A DNA stretch of 64,000 nucleotides from Myxococcales bacterium (lineage in GTDB: Bacteria > Myxococcota > Polyangia > Nannocystales > Nannocystaceae). The stretch covers positions 186,001 through 250,000 of the forward strand of contig JAEUJW010000053.1 in the NCBI GenBank assembly GCA_016793465.1. Direction: 5' to 3'. Under the pieces are notes generated by a model. The model was given only the letters and a program-made list of their open reading frames with translations. It did no database searches and was not told where the DNA came from. Position 1 is the stretch's first letter; each line of letters starts with the position of its first letter. The position numbers and the translations under genes are program-made. Shown here piece by piece: positions 41,928 through 51,400 of this stretch.

Positions 41928-43171
41928 GCGGGGGTCGCGGTACGAACGACGGAGTCCTCGAGGATCTTCAGCGCGAGATCGAGGTCCTCTCGCGTGTGGG
42001 CCGCCGTGATCGCCACGCGGAAGCGCAGCCCGTCCTCCGGCACCGACGGGTAGTCGACCGGCGCCAGGAACAGCCCCTTCGCGTGCAGCTCGCGCGTGAG
42101 CTCGTACAGCCGCCGCCGGTCCGAGCCGATGATGATCGGCACGACCTGGCTGGTGCTCTCGCCCAAATTGAGGCCGATCCTCAGCGCGCCCTCGCGGAAG
42201 TAGCGGGTGTTGGCCCACAGCTGCTCGCGCAGGCTGTTGTCGCGGGTCGCCACGTCGAGCGCCTTCGACACGCCCGCGACCACCGCCGGCGGCAGCGCGC
42301 AGCTGAAGCCGTACGGGTTGATGTAGTAGCGGATGTACTGCAGCAGCTTCTTGGGCCCGACCGTGAAGCTGCCGGCGCCCGCGAACGCCTTGCTGAAGGT
42401 CGCGAACTGCAGCGCGACCCGCTGCTCCGCGCCGAAGTGCTCGACCACCCCGCGCCCGTGCGCGCCGTAGCAGAGGATCGAGTGGGCCTCGTCGATGAAC
42501 ACGCCGACGCCGTGCTTCTCGGCCACCGGCAGCAGGCGCGGCAGGTCGGCGGTGTCGCCGTCCATCGAGTACACGCCCTCGAGCACGACCAGCCGGCGCG
42601 CGCCCTCGCTGTCCTGCAGCGCCTGGTCGAGCGAGTCGGGGTCGTTGTGGTCGAAGAACACCAGCCGGGCCTTCGACAGCTTGACGCCGTCGATCGAGCA
42701 CAGGTGGCTCTTGGCGTCGAGGACGGCGACGTCGCCCTTGCGCAGCAGCCCGGTCAGCGTGCCCATGCCGCCGGCGAAGCCGCTGTTGAAGAGGATGCAG
42801 TCCTCGCGCCCGGTGAAGGCCGCCAGCTTGTGCTCGAGCTCGCGGTGCAGGTCGCTCATGCCCGACAGCAGCGGCGAGCCGCACGCGCCGGTGCCGTAGT
42901 CCCGCAGCGCCTTCTGGGCCGCCTCGACCACCTCCGGGTGGGTCGCCAGCCCGAGGTAGTTGTACGACGAGAGGTTGACGACCTTGCTGGTGACGCCGGC
43001 CCGCGAGATCTCCATGCGCGGGCGCACCGCGCCGAGCATCTGCGGCTCGTACAGGGACATCGCCCACGCGCCGTCCTCCGTCCAGCGGGTGAACGCCTCC
43101 GGAGGGACCAGCGGATCGTCGCTATCCGAGAAGTAGAAGTCGGCCAGGCTGGATTCGGCTTCGCGGCCCAT
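41924..43171 (-). CDS. Alpha-oxoamine synthase (AONS/SPT-like PLP enzyme)
   Basis: 415 residues. It condenses an acyl-thioester with an amino acid, with decarboxylation, to give an alpha-aminoketone. SSYNYLGLATHPEVVEAA, TGACGSPLLSGMSDLHRELE, His156 (AKSHLCSIDG), FIDEAHSILCYG (Asp227, His230) and the PLP Lys261 in ATFSKAFAGAG are all in place. SSYNYLG is closer to serine palmitoyltransferase-like members than to BioF or glycine C-acetyltransferase. As first gene, with promoter and GGAGG ribosome binding site, it defines the operon. Amino-acid substrate unknown. Confidence 0.9.
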   Translation of the reverse strand: MGREAESSLADFYFSDSDDPLVPPEAFTRWTEDGAWAMSLYEPQMLGAVRPRMEISRAGVTSKVVNLSSYNYLGLATHPEVVEAAQKALRDYGTGACGSPLLSGMSDLHRELEHKLAAFTGREDCILFNSGFAGGMGTLTGLLRKGDVAVLDAKSHLCSIDGVKLSKARLVFFDHNDPDSLDQALQDSEGARRLVVLEGVYSMDGDTADLPRLLPVAEKHGVGVFIDEAHSILCYGAHGRGVVEHFGAEQRVALQFATFSKAFAGAGSFTVGPKKLLQYIRYYINPYGFSCALPPAVVAGVSKALDVATRDNSLREQLWANTRYFREGALRIGLNLGESTSQVVPIIIGSDRRRLYELTRELHAKGLFLAPVDYPSVPEDGLRFRVAITAAHTREDLDLALKILEDSVVRTATPA

Positions 43172-43185
43172 GCACGGCCCTCCGG

Positions 43186-43200
43186 GCCTGAAAGTCAGGC
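43186..43200. promoter_or_regulatory. Palindrome over predicted operon transcription start
   Basis: GCCTGAAAGTCAGGC: 6-bp arms, 3-nt centre, overlapping the start site predicted from the adjacent -10. This is the classic place for a repressor operator; it could also form a 5' hairpin in the mRNA. Confidence 0.45.
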
Positions 43201-43201
43201 G

Positions 43202-43231
43202 TAGTTACAGCGAAACCAGCGCGCCTGTCAC
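43202..43231 (-). promoter_or_regulatory. Promoter of the acyl-synthesis operon
   Basis: Minus strand: GTGACA (43226-43231), 18 bp, TAACTA (43202-43207). The leader is short (about 25 nt) and contains a GGAGG ribosome binding site 7 nt before the ATG, unlike the leaderless pattern of many other genes here. Confidence 0.55.
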
Positions 43232-43438
43232 GGAAATTCGCGTCGGCCCGCTTTTTTGTACGCTCGTTCAAGCCGCCCGTGCACAAGCCCTGATCCGCCG
43301 AATTTCGCGGCCCTGCGGGTCGCACGGCCCGATCGCGGCGTGGGGTCCCGAAGGCCCCACCGCGCGTGCGCACGCCGATGCACGCCGGGGCCTCACGCCC
43401 TTGCACGGCGGCGGGCCCCTCGGCTATCCCCTGCCGCC

Positions 43439-44515
43439 GTGACCACCGTCCTCGTCACCGGCGCCAGCGGTTTCATCGGCAGCCACCTGGTCGCCAGCCT
43501 GCAGGCGCGCGGCGCCGCCGTCCGCGCCATGGTCCGCAAGACCTCGCGGCTCGACCACCTCGAGGGCAGCGGCGCCGCGGTGGTGCACGCGTCCCTCGAC
43601 GACGTCGACGCCATGGCCGCGGTCATGGCCGGCGTCGACGTCGTCTATCACGTGGCCGGCCTGACCTCCGCGTTCGGCCGCGCCGAGTTCGAGCGCGCCA
43701 ACACCGAGGGCACCGGCAACGTGTTCGCCGCCGCCGTGCAGGCCGGCAGCCCGCGGCGCGTGGTCTACGTGTCGTCGCTGATGGCCGCCGGCCCGTCGCA
43801 CGCCGACGTGGCCCGCCGCGAGCACCACGCCCACGCGCCCGGCTACACCCGCTACGGCGACAGCAAGCTCGGCGGGGAGCGCATCGCCTGGGCCCACGCG
43901 CAGACCGGCGCGCTCGAGGCCGTGATCGTGCGCCCGCCGCTGGTCTACGGCCCGCGCGACACCGACGTCCTGCAGATGATCAAGTCGGCCGGCGCCGGCC
44001 TCATCGCCCAGCCCGGGCTCGGCCGCCCCGCGTGGCTGTCGGCGATCCACGCGCTCGACCTCGTCGACGGCATCATCCTCGCCGGCGAGCGCGGCACCCC
44101 GCTGCCGCGGGGCCCCGGCGACCACGTGCTCGCCGGCCACGGCGCCCCCCACGACCACGTGCCCGACGCGCCCGACCACCCCGCGGGCCAGGGCATCTAC
44201 TACTTCACCGACGGCGAGCGCCACACCGTCACCAGCTTCGGCCGCGCCGCCGCGGCCGCGCTCGGCAAGCGCGCGCTGGCGGTGCGCTTCCCCAGGTCGG
44301 CGGTGCTGGCCCTCGGCGCGGTCAACCAGTGGATCGGCCAGCTGCGCGGCCAGGCGCCCGCGCTCTCGCTCGACAAGGCCCGCGGCAGCCTCTCGCCCGG
44401 CTGGTGGTGCGACAGCAGCAAGGCCGCGCACGAGCTCGGCTACCGGCCGCGCTACCCGCTCGCCGCCGGCCTCGAGCACACCGTCGCCTGGCTGCGCGAC
44501 AACCGCTGGATCTGA
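43439..44515 (+). CDS. NAD-dependent epimerase/dehydratase-family (3-beta-HSD-like) SDR
   Basis: 358 residues, extended SDR. VTGASGFIGSHLVASLQARG binds NAD(P); VYHVAGLTSAFG, VYVSSLMAAGPSHAD and YTRYGDSKLGGE (Tyr-x3-Lys) form the active site; VIVRPPLVYGPRDTDVLQM is typical of 3-beta-hydroxysteroid dehydrogenase/NSDHL-like members. A GTG start lies 8 nt after TATCCC (43425-43430). It is divergent from the acyl-synthesis operon across 267 bp and could act on the same product, but this is only proximity. Confidence 0.87.
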   Translation: MTTVLVTGASGFIGSHLVASLQARGAAVRAMVRKTSRLDHLEGSGAAVVHASLDDVDAMAAVMAGVDVVYHVAGLTSAFGRAEFERANTEGTGNVFAAAVQAGSPRRVVYVSSLMAAGPSHADVARREHHAHAPGYTRYGDSKLGGERIAWAHAQTGALEAVIVRPPLVYGPRDTDVLQMIKSAGAGLIAQPGLGRPAWLSAIHALDLVDGIILAGERGTPLPRGPGDHVLAGHGAPHDHVPDAPDHPAGQGIYYFTDGERHTVTSFGRAAAAALGKRALAVRFPRSAVLALGAVNQWIGQLRGQAPALSLDKARGSLSPGWWCDSSKAAHELGYRPRYPLAAGLEHTVAWLRDNRWI

Positions 44516-44516
44516 G

Positions 44517-45032
44517 TCACTCGTGCAGGACCGACGGGATGACGACCACCGGGCACATCGCCTGGCGGATCACCTTGTCGGCGGTGCTGCCGAGGAACGC
44601 CCGGCTGACCCCGGTGCGGGCGCTGGCCGCCAGCACGATGGCGTCGACCGCGTGCTCGCCGGCGGCCGCGAGGATGACGTCGAGCGCCCGCCCGACCTCG
44701 ACCACGCAGCGCAGCGACACCCCGGGGCAGTGGCGCCGGGCGATCGCCGCGAGCGCGCCGGTCGCGTGGTGCACCGCCGCCTGCTCGAGGTCCTTCAGGC
44801 CGCCGGGCGTCAGCCGGCTGGCGAAGCGCGACACGTCGGGCATCGCGTGCACGAGCACGAGCTCGCCGCCGGCGCCGAGCCGCGCCGCCAGCTCGAGCGC
44901 GCGGACCGTCCACGCGCACACGGTGACCCACGCCTCCTCGCCGAGTCTTACTGCCCGCTCCACGGCGAGCTCGCCCTCCTCGACCGGCGCGAACTCGATG
45001 GGGACCAGGACTCGTTCGAACACTGCGCTCAC
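44517..45032 (-). CDS. Universal stress protein (UspA family)
   Basis: 171 residues. FERVLVPIEF at the N-terminus, LVLVHAMPDVSRF in the middle, and ASARTGVSRAFLGSTADKVI then CPVVVIP at the end give the G-x2-G-x9-G-S/T ATP-binding signature, so it is probably an ATP-binding Usp. The start is a GTG at 45032. The stop abuts the convergent SDR gene (1 bp). Confidence 0.92.
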   Translation of the reverse strand: MSAVFERVLVPIEFAPVEEGELAVERAVRLGEEAWVTVCAWTVRALELAARLGAGGELVLVHAMPDVSRFASRLTPGGLKDLEQAAVHHATGALAAIARRHCPGVSLRCVVEVGRALDVILAAAGEHAVDAIVLAASARTGVSRAFLGSTADKVIRQAMCPVVVIPSVLHE

Positions 45033-45157
45033 GGCGACACGCCCTCTCTCGGCCCGGCGTCGGGGAGCCCGACCGGCGCGGCGGCCACGTTAGCAAGGCC
45101 GGGGTCGCCGGAAAAGACCGCGCGGCCGGCGGCGGCTGACGGGCCGCCGGCGCCTGC

Positions 45158-45163
45158 TATCCT
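45158..45163 (+). promoter_or_regulatory. -10 element TATCCT of the 45170 gene
   Basis: TATCCT ends 6 nt before a GTG start. CTGACG at 45136-45141 is a possible -35 (16-bp spacer). No Shine-Dalgarno sequence. Confidence 0.5.
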
Positions 45164-45169
45164 GCCGGC

Positions 45170-46297
45170 GTGCTCCGTCCGTCCGTCGCCGACGCCGCCT
45201 TCGACGCCACCCTGTTCGCCGAGCTGCGCGCAGCCCTCGCGCGCGGCGAGCTGAGCCCCGAGCGCTCGCGCCTGTCCCGAGCGCCAGCTCCGCTGGACGC
45301 CGAGCACTGCACCGCCGTCGACGAGCTCGCGGTCGAGGACCGCGCCGTCCTGCGCCGTCGCGGCGCCGCGGCCATCGCCGCCGGCGAGGTCGCCGCCCTC
45401 GTGCTCAACGGCGGCATGGCCACCCGCTTCGGCGGCGTCGTCAAGGGCGTGGTCCCGGTCGTGCCCGGGCGCGACGACCTGTCGTTCCTCGCGGTCAAGC
45501 TCGCGGGCCTGCGCCGCGTCGGCGTGCCGGTCGTGCTCATGCACAGCTTCGCCACCGCGGCGGCGACCCGCGAGCACCTCGCCGCCATCGACTGGGCCGG
45601 CATCCCGGTCGCCGACCGCCTCGAGTTCTCGCAGTCGATCCTCCCGCGCGTGCTGCCCGACGGCACCCCCCTGCCCGCGCTGCCCGACGCCGACGAGCTC
45701 GCCGACAGCCACCTCTACGCCGCGCCCGGCCACGGCGACACCCTGCGCCGCGTCCGCGACAGCGGCGTCCTCGAGGCCCTGGCCGCCCGCGGCGTGCGGC
45801 ACGTGCTGGTGTCCAACGTCGACAACCTCGGCGCCACCCTCGACCCGGTCGTGCTCGGCGCCCACCTCGCGGCGGTCGACGGCGGCGCCGCCATGAGCGT
45901 CGAGGTCGTGCTGCGCGAGCCCGGCGACGCCGGCGGCTGCGTGGCCACCGTCGCCGGCAAGCCGCAGATCCTCGAGGGCTTCCGCCTGCCCGCGGGCACC
46001 GACCTCGCCGACTACCCGCACTTCAACACCAACACCCTGTGGATCGCCGTCGACGCGCTGCGCGGCGAGCACCCGCTGCAGTGGTTCCCGGTCCGCCGCG
46101 CGCTCGAGTGGCCCGACGGCTCCTGCCGCGACATCGTCCAGTTCGAGCAGCTGATCGGCCAGCTCAGCGAGCACGTCGACACCGCCTACCTGCTCGTCGA
46201 CCGCGCGCGCTTCCTGCCGATCAAGACCCGCGAGGACCTCGCCGCCGCGGGCGAGCGCCTCGCCGGGCTCGCGCGCGCGGCCGGCCTGTCCGTGTGA
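45170..46297 (+). CDS. UTP--glucose-1-phosphate uridylyltransferase-like (UDPGP family)
   Basis: 375 residues. It has the eukaryotic-style UDPGP fold: VLNGGMATRFGGVVKGVVPV (nucleotide loop), SFLAVKLAGLRR, VPVVLMHSFAT, the metal/sugar site VSNVDNLGATLDP and HFNTNTLWIAVDAL. It probably makes UDP-glucose or a related UDP-sugar, feeding GalE and the 6-dehydrogenase. It is a different family from bacterial GalU. The start is a GTG next to a TATCCT hexamer. It converges with the heme lipoprotein gene. Confidence 0.87.
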   Translation: MLRPSVADAAFDATLFAELRAALARGELSPERSRLSRAPAPLDAEHCTAVDELAVEDRAVLRRRGAAAIAAGEVAALVLNGGMATRFGGVVKGVVPVVPGRDDLSFLAVKLAGLRRVGVPVVLMHSFATAAATREHLAAIDWAGIPVADRLEFSQSILPRVLPDGTPLPALPDADELADSHLYAAPGHGDTLRRVRDSGVLEALAARGVRHVLVSNVDNLGATLDPVVLGAHLAAVDGGAAMSVEVVLREPGDAGGCVATVAGKPQILEGFRLPAGTDLADYPHFNTNTLWIAVDALRGEHPLQWFPVRRALEWPDGSCRDIVQFEQLIGQLSEHVDTAYLLVDRARFLPIKTREDLAAAGERLAGLARAAGLSV

Positions 46298-46312
46298 GGC
46301 GGCGAGCGGCGA

Positions 46313-48196
46313 TCAGCCGCCCGGGTCGTCCTTGTTGAGGGCCCAGAACCCGCGCATGTTGAGCGTGTTGGGGTCCTGCCCCGGCATCCAGATCGGCGGG
46401 TGCGACGGGTCGACGCCGGGCTGCGGGTTCTCGTCGATGGCCATCATCCACAGCTGCTTCACGACCGTCTGGTCGCCGGTCAGCTTGTTGCCGTAGGTGC
46501 GGCGCGAGGTGAACACCGCCCACGCGTAGCCGCCCGAGGTGCGCGGCGCGAACGTCGGCTCGTAGTTCCAGTGGCGGTCGCGGTCGCCGGCGGCGAACGG
46601 GTAGACGTCGCCCTCCGCGTTGGCGAGGCGGATCTCGACGCCCGGCTCGGTCAGGCTGGCCAGGTACAGGTGGCCGGGCCCGTTGCGGGTGTCGAGGCAC
46701 GCCGGGTACGAGCCGCGGTGGTAGACCGCCCACGAGCCGTCGGGCATGGCCGAGGGGAAGGTGATGCCGTTGAGCGCCGGGTCGGCGCCGGGCGGGATCA
46801 GCTCGAGCGGGTTGGTGACCTGCTTCAGCGCCTGGTCGTAGTCGTAGACCGACAGCGCCAGGTTCGAGTGGTTGACGTACACCAGCTTCTTGTTGTTGGC
46901 CGAGAACGCCGGCATGTTGAGCAGCACGCCGTCGAGCGCGCTCGGGATCTTGGCGCCGGTGGCCGCGTCCCACATGCCGTCGTGGGCGCCGGGCGGGCCG
47001 GGCAGCATGGCCTCGCCGTTCTCGACGACGACCGCGCCGTCGGCCGAGATCGCCGCCATCGCCCAGTCGCGGATCGGCTTGCCGACGGTCGTCGAGTCGA
47101 ACTTCGGCGCGTTGCTCACGAGGTCCCAGTTCGACACCTGGATGTCGCCGCCGAGGATCAGCGTGTGCCCGTTGGCCGACACCGAGTGGCAGGTGCTGCA
47201 GCCGTCCTGGCCGCCGGCCAGCAGGAAGTCCTCCGGCGCCAGCGCGCCGGGGTTGATGCGCAGCACCCGGCCGAGGCTGTTGGCCCAGTAGTACACCGAG
47301 CCGATCAGCGGCTGCGACGAGATGGTCCACGTGTCGTCGGCGACCACCGTCGGCACGCCGGCCGACAGCCGGTGCAGGCGCATGTTGACGTCGCCGCCGG
47401 AGACCGTCTCGGCCAGCTGGTCCCAGGTCGGCTGGTCGGGCGTGAAGCGCGAGGGCGGCTCGGCCAGCGTGTAGATCTTGAGGTCGATGAGCGGCCCCTT
47501 GATGTGCATGAGGTACTTGTCGCCGGGCGCCGTGCCGTTCCACATGACCTCGGGCGCGGGCAGGCCCTTGGGGTACACCATGGCGTCGTACGGGTAGGCG
47601 AGGACCGCCGCCGGGTCGGGGTTGACCGCGCCGTCGAGCAGCAGCTTGTCGCCGGGCGGGAAGTCGCCGAGCACCAGCTCTTTCTTGAGCAGCACGTCGA
47701 CGACGGCGTTGGCCTTCAGGCCGTCGTACTCGGCCTCGACGTAGATCTTGCCGCCGTAGTCGGCGGTCACCGACACCAGGCCGGCGTCGTCGACCATGCC
47801 GAGGAACGTCGCCTCGTTCGACCAGTTGGCGGCCACCGGCTGGCCGTCGACGAGCGCGGTGAGCTGCTGCGGCGGCGCCACCCCGTTCTCGAGGATCACC
47901 GTCGACATCGCCGGCTCGATCACCAGGCTCCCGCCCATCGGGTCGCTCGTCGCCGGGTCGGTGGTCGTGCCCGACAGCGACGCGCTGCCGACGGTCATGC
48001 CCGAGGTCGGCGCGTCCTCGCCGGTCGAGTCGCCGACGTCGGTGACCTGCGTGAGCGTGCCGGTGCCCGCCGACATCGTCGACGGCACCGTCGGCATCGC
48101 GTTCGACGCGTCGTCGCGCCCGTCCTCGCCGCCGCAGGCCGTCACCAGGCCGACCGCGACGAGCGTGCTCAGGGTGATCTGCAATCCAGGTCGCAT
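46313..48196 (-). CDS. Lipoprotein with propeller-like repeats and one c-type heme motif
   Basis: 627 residues. Lipobox LVTAC (Cys21) is followed by a Thr/Ser/Asp-rich linker, a small beta domain (VDGQPVAANWSNEATFLG, ILENGVAPPQQL) and TolB/PD40-like repeats. One heme c motif, CSTCH, lies near residue 334 in GGQDGCSTCHSVSANG. The repeats include FSANNKKLVYVNHSN and GSWAVYHRGSYPACLD. It is probably an envelope protein; the single heme inside a propeller is unusual. The ATG has a GGGAGAGAG ribosome binding site. Confidence 0.85.
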   Translation of the reverse strand: MRPGLQITLSTLVAVGLVTACGGEDGRDDASNAMPTVPSTMSAGTGTLTQVTDVGDSTGEDAPTSGMTVGSASLSGTTTDPATSDPMGGSLVIEPAMSTVILENGVAPPQQLTALVDGQPVAANWSNEATFLGMVDDAGLVSVTADYGGKIYVEAEYDGLKANAVVDVLLKKELVLGDFPPGDKLLLDGAVNPDPAAVLAYPYDAMVYPKGLPAPEVMWNGTAPGDKYLMHIKGPLIDLKIYTLAEPPSRFTPDQPTWDQLAETVSGGDVNMRLHRLSAGVPTVVADDTWTISSQPLIGSVYYWANSLGRVLRINPGALAPEDFLLAGGQDGCSTCHSVSANGHTLILGGDIQVSNWDLVSNAPKFDSTTVGKPIRDWAMAAISADGAVVVENGEAMLPGPPGAHDGMWDAATGAKIPSALDGVLLNMPAFSANNKKLVYVNHSNLALSVYDYDQALKQVTNPLELIPPGADPALNGITFPSAMPDGSWAVYHRGSYPACLDTRNGPGHLYLASLTEPGVEIRLANAEGDVYPFAAGDRDRHWNYEPTFAPRTSGGYAWAVFTSRRTYGNKLTGDQTVVKQLWMMAIDENPQPGVDPSHPPIWMPGQDPNTLNMRGFWALNKDDPGG

Positions 48197-48385
48197 GACA
48201 CTCTCTCCCGATCCCAGCCGATACCACGCCGACGCCCCGCGGCGATAGCCGCAGATCCCCGGAGGTGCGAGCGGCGCCCACGGCGGTTTGACGGGGCCTC
48301 GAAACCCCGTTCGCCAGCGCCCAGGCGGCGGCGGAGGCGACCTCGGCCCCCCGCGGGTCCGAACGCCCGGGCACGGCGCCCGTGG

Positions 48386-48391
48386 TACCCT
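48386..48391 (+). promoter_or_regulatory. -10 element TACCCT of the kinase gene
   Basis: TACCCT ends 10 nt before the GTG start chosen for the kinase; no Shine-Dalgarno and no clear -35. Confidence 0.4.
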
Positions 48392-48401
48392 GGCGGCCGC
48401 C

Positions 48402-51400
48402 GTGGCCGACCTCGAAGCGGACAGACTGCGTGCGTTGATGCGGGCTACGGTGTTCGGGCAGCCGCGCCAGCCCGTCACCATCGACCGCTACGAGATCGTC
48501 CGCCTGCTCGGCTCGGGGGCGATGGGCCTCGTCTACGAGGTCTTCGACCCCAAGCGCGGCGAGCAGGTCGCCCTGAAGACCCTGCGCGGCCAGAGCCCGC
48601 GCGCCCTCTCGCTGTTCAAGCGGGAGTTCCGCGCCCTGTCCCGCATCAACCACCCCAACCTCGTCGCCCTCTACGAGCTCGGCCGCGACGAGCACCAGTT
48701 CTTCTTCACCATGGAGCTGGTCCGCGGCTCCGCGCTGCTGAAGTACCTGTGGGGCAGCGAGCCCGAGGGACCCCTGCCCGAGGAGACCCCGGTCGCCCTG
48801 CCGCGCACCGGCCTGCCGCCGACCCCCGTCGCCGACTTCGCCCGCCTGCGCGGCGTGTTCCACCAGCTCGCCGAGGGCGTGCACGCCCTCCACCAGGCCC
48901 ACAAGCTCCACCGCGACATCAAGCCCACCAACGTGATGGTCACGCCGCACGGCCGCGTCGTGCTCATGGACTTCGGGTTCGTCGGCGAGCAGTCGGTCGG
49001 CGGCAGCTACGAGTCGACCGCCGGCAGCATGGTCGTCGGCACCCCGGCGTACATGGCCCCGGAGCAGGCCATCGGCGGCCCCCGCGACGCCGCCTGCGAC
49101 TGGTACTCGGTCGGCGCCACGCTCTACATGGCCCTCACCGGCCAGATCCCGTTCCACGGCGAGTCGCTGCCGCGCATGATGGAGCGCAAGCAGCAGGGGC
49201 CCCCGCCCGCCCCCCGCACGCTCGTCGCCGGCGCGCCCGAGGACCTCGACGCGCTGTGCATGCAGCTGCTCAGCCCCGACCCCAAGCAGCGCCCGTCCGG
49301 CGCCGACGTGCTGGCCCGCCTGCACGCGCCCGGCCTCGAGGTCAGCCTCGGCCGCGGCGCCTACCTCTCGCCCGCCGCCACCCACGTCGGCGCGCGCCGG
49401 TTCGTCGGCCGCGAGCCCGCGGTCCAGGCCCTGCGCGACGCCTACGCCGCCGTGTGCACCACCGGCCAGCCCGTCGTCGTGCTCGCGCGCGGGCGGGCCG
49501 GCATCGGCAAGTCGGCGCTGGTCCGCCACGTCACCGACGAGCTGAAGAGCACCGCCGTGGTCCTGCGCGCCCGCTGCTACGAGCGCGACAGCGTGCCGCT
49601 GAAGGCCCTCGACAGCCTGATCGACGCGCTCGCCCGCCACCTGCGCCAGCGCCCGCGCCCCGAGCTCGCCCCGACCATCGCCAGCCTCGCGCCGCTGTTC
49701 CCGGTGCTGCACCCGACCGACGACCCGGTCGCCGAGCTCGCCCGCCGCGGCGGCGAGCTCGACCGCGCCGCCTTCATCGCCCTGCGCGAGCTGTTCTCCC
49801 GCCTCTCGAGCCCGCGCCCCGCCGTGCTGTGGATCGACGACTTCCAGTGGGGCGACCCCGGCAGCGCCTACGCCCTGCAGCGCATCGTCCGCCCGCCCGA
49901 CTCGCCGCCGCTGCTGCTGATCGCCAGCTACCGCAGCGAGGACAGCGCGACCAGCCCCGCCCTGCACGCGCTGTCGACCATGTCCGACACGCAGGGCCTC
50001 GACGTCCGCGTGGTCGAGCTCTCGCCGCTCGACGCCAGCGAGGCGCTGCGCCTGGCCGAGGCCGTGCTCGGCCAGGACACCGCGCCCGCCCGCCTGCGCA
50101 AGCTCGCCAACGAGGCCCAGGGCAGCCCGCAGTTCCTCCACGACCTCGCCCGGTTCGTCGCCCACGGCCCCGGCGCCTCGCCCGAGCTGACCCTCGACGA
50201 GCTGCTCGAGATCCGCATGGCCCGCCTCGCCGCCGCCCCGCGCCGCCTGCTCGAGGTCGTCGCCGTCGCCGGCCAGCCGATCGCCGAGACCTTCGCGCTG
50301 AAGGCCGCCGGCGTCGAGCAGGACGGCCACGCCGCCGTCCAACAACTGCTCGCGCTCGGCCTCCTGCGCTCGCTGTCCGCCGCCGACGGCGACCGCCTCG
50401 ACGCCTACCACGACCGCGCCCGCGAGATCGTGCTGACCCACCTCGACGGCCCCGGCCTGCGCCAGCTCCACCAGGACCTCGCCGCCGCGCTCGAGGCCTG
50501 CGAGCCGACCTGCGACCCGCTCCTGCTGGTCCGCCTCCACCGCGGCGCCGGCGACCTCCTGCGCGCCCGCCAGCACGCCGCCAACGCGGCCGCCTCCGCC
50601 TTCGAGAAGCGCCTGTGGGACCGCGCCGCCAGCCTCTACGCCCTCGCCGCCGACCTCTCGTCGTCGCCCAGCTCCGCCTCCGAGTTCCACCTCCACCGCG
50701 CCGACGCGCTCGCCCGCTCCGGCCGCTCCGCCGCCGCCGCCGAGGCCTACCTGGCCGCGAGGACAGGCACCGAAGAACACCCCGGCCGCTGGAACCCGCC
50801 CGCCGTCCGCCTCACCGCCTTCGCCTCCGCCCTCCTCCTCACCGCCGGCCACCGCGAGGCCGGCAAGGCCGCCCTCGCCGCCGGCTTCGCCGCCGTCGGC
50901 CTGAGCCCGCCCGCCGCGACCGTGGGCGCCCGCCTGGCCGCGCTGTGGCGCCGCGGGCAGATGGCCGTGCGCGGCACCGCCTGGACCGAGCGCGCCGCCG
51001 CCAGCGTGCCCGAGGCCGAGCTCGCCCGCGTCGACCTGCTGTGGGCCGCCGCCATCGGCGACCTCGCCTGCGAGCCGGTGGCCGCCGCCGACGTGCAGGC
51101 GCAGCACCTCCTCCTGGCCCTTCAGACAGGTGAGCCCCGGCGGGTCGCCCGCGCCCTCGTGGTCGACGCCGGCCTCGCCGCCCACCTCGGCCCCGGCGGC
51201 CGCACGCGCATGGAGGTCGCCCTCCAGGAGGCCCGCCGCCTGGCCCAGCGCCTCGGCGACGCCTCGATCGCCGCGCTCGCCGACCTCGTCGAGGGCTCCG
51301 CCGCCAGCCTCGCCGGCGACTGGCTGATGGCCCTCGCCCGCGCCGAGGCCCGCACCGTCGACGACGACCACGGCCTGCCGTGGACGCTGTGGGTCGCCCA

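Larger units (their letters stand above)
32514..43171 (-). other. Predicted 12-gene operon: type II beta-branching acyl synthesis with alpha-oxoamine synthase
   Basis: Twelve minus-strand genes with gaps from -16 to about 28 bp and several ATGA overlaps. Order of transcription: alpha-oxoamine synthase, acyltransferase, FabZ-like dehydratase, ketosynthase, FabG-like reductase, HMG-CoA-synthase-like enzyme, ECH1-like and ECH2-like enzymes, two FabI/FabL-like reductases, acyl carrier protein, GT2 glycosyltransferase. One promoter is visible ahead of the first gene (43202-43231). No modular PKS or NRPS gene is present. The grouping is read from sequence; the pathway is inferred. Confidence 0.8.
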
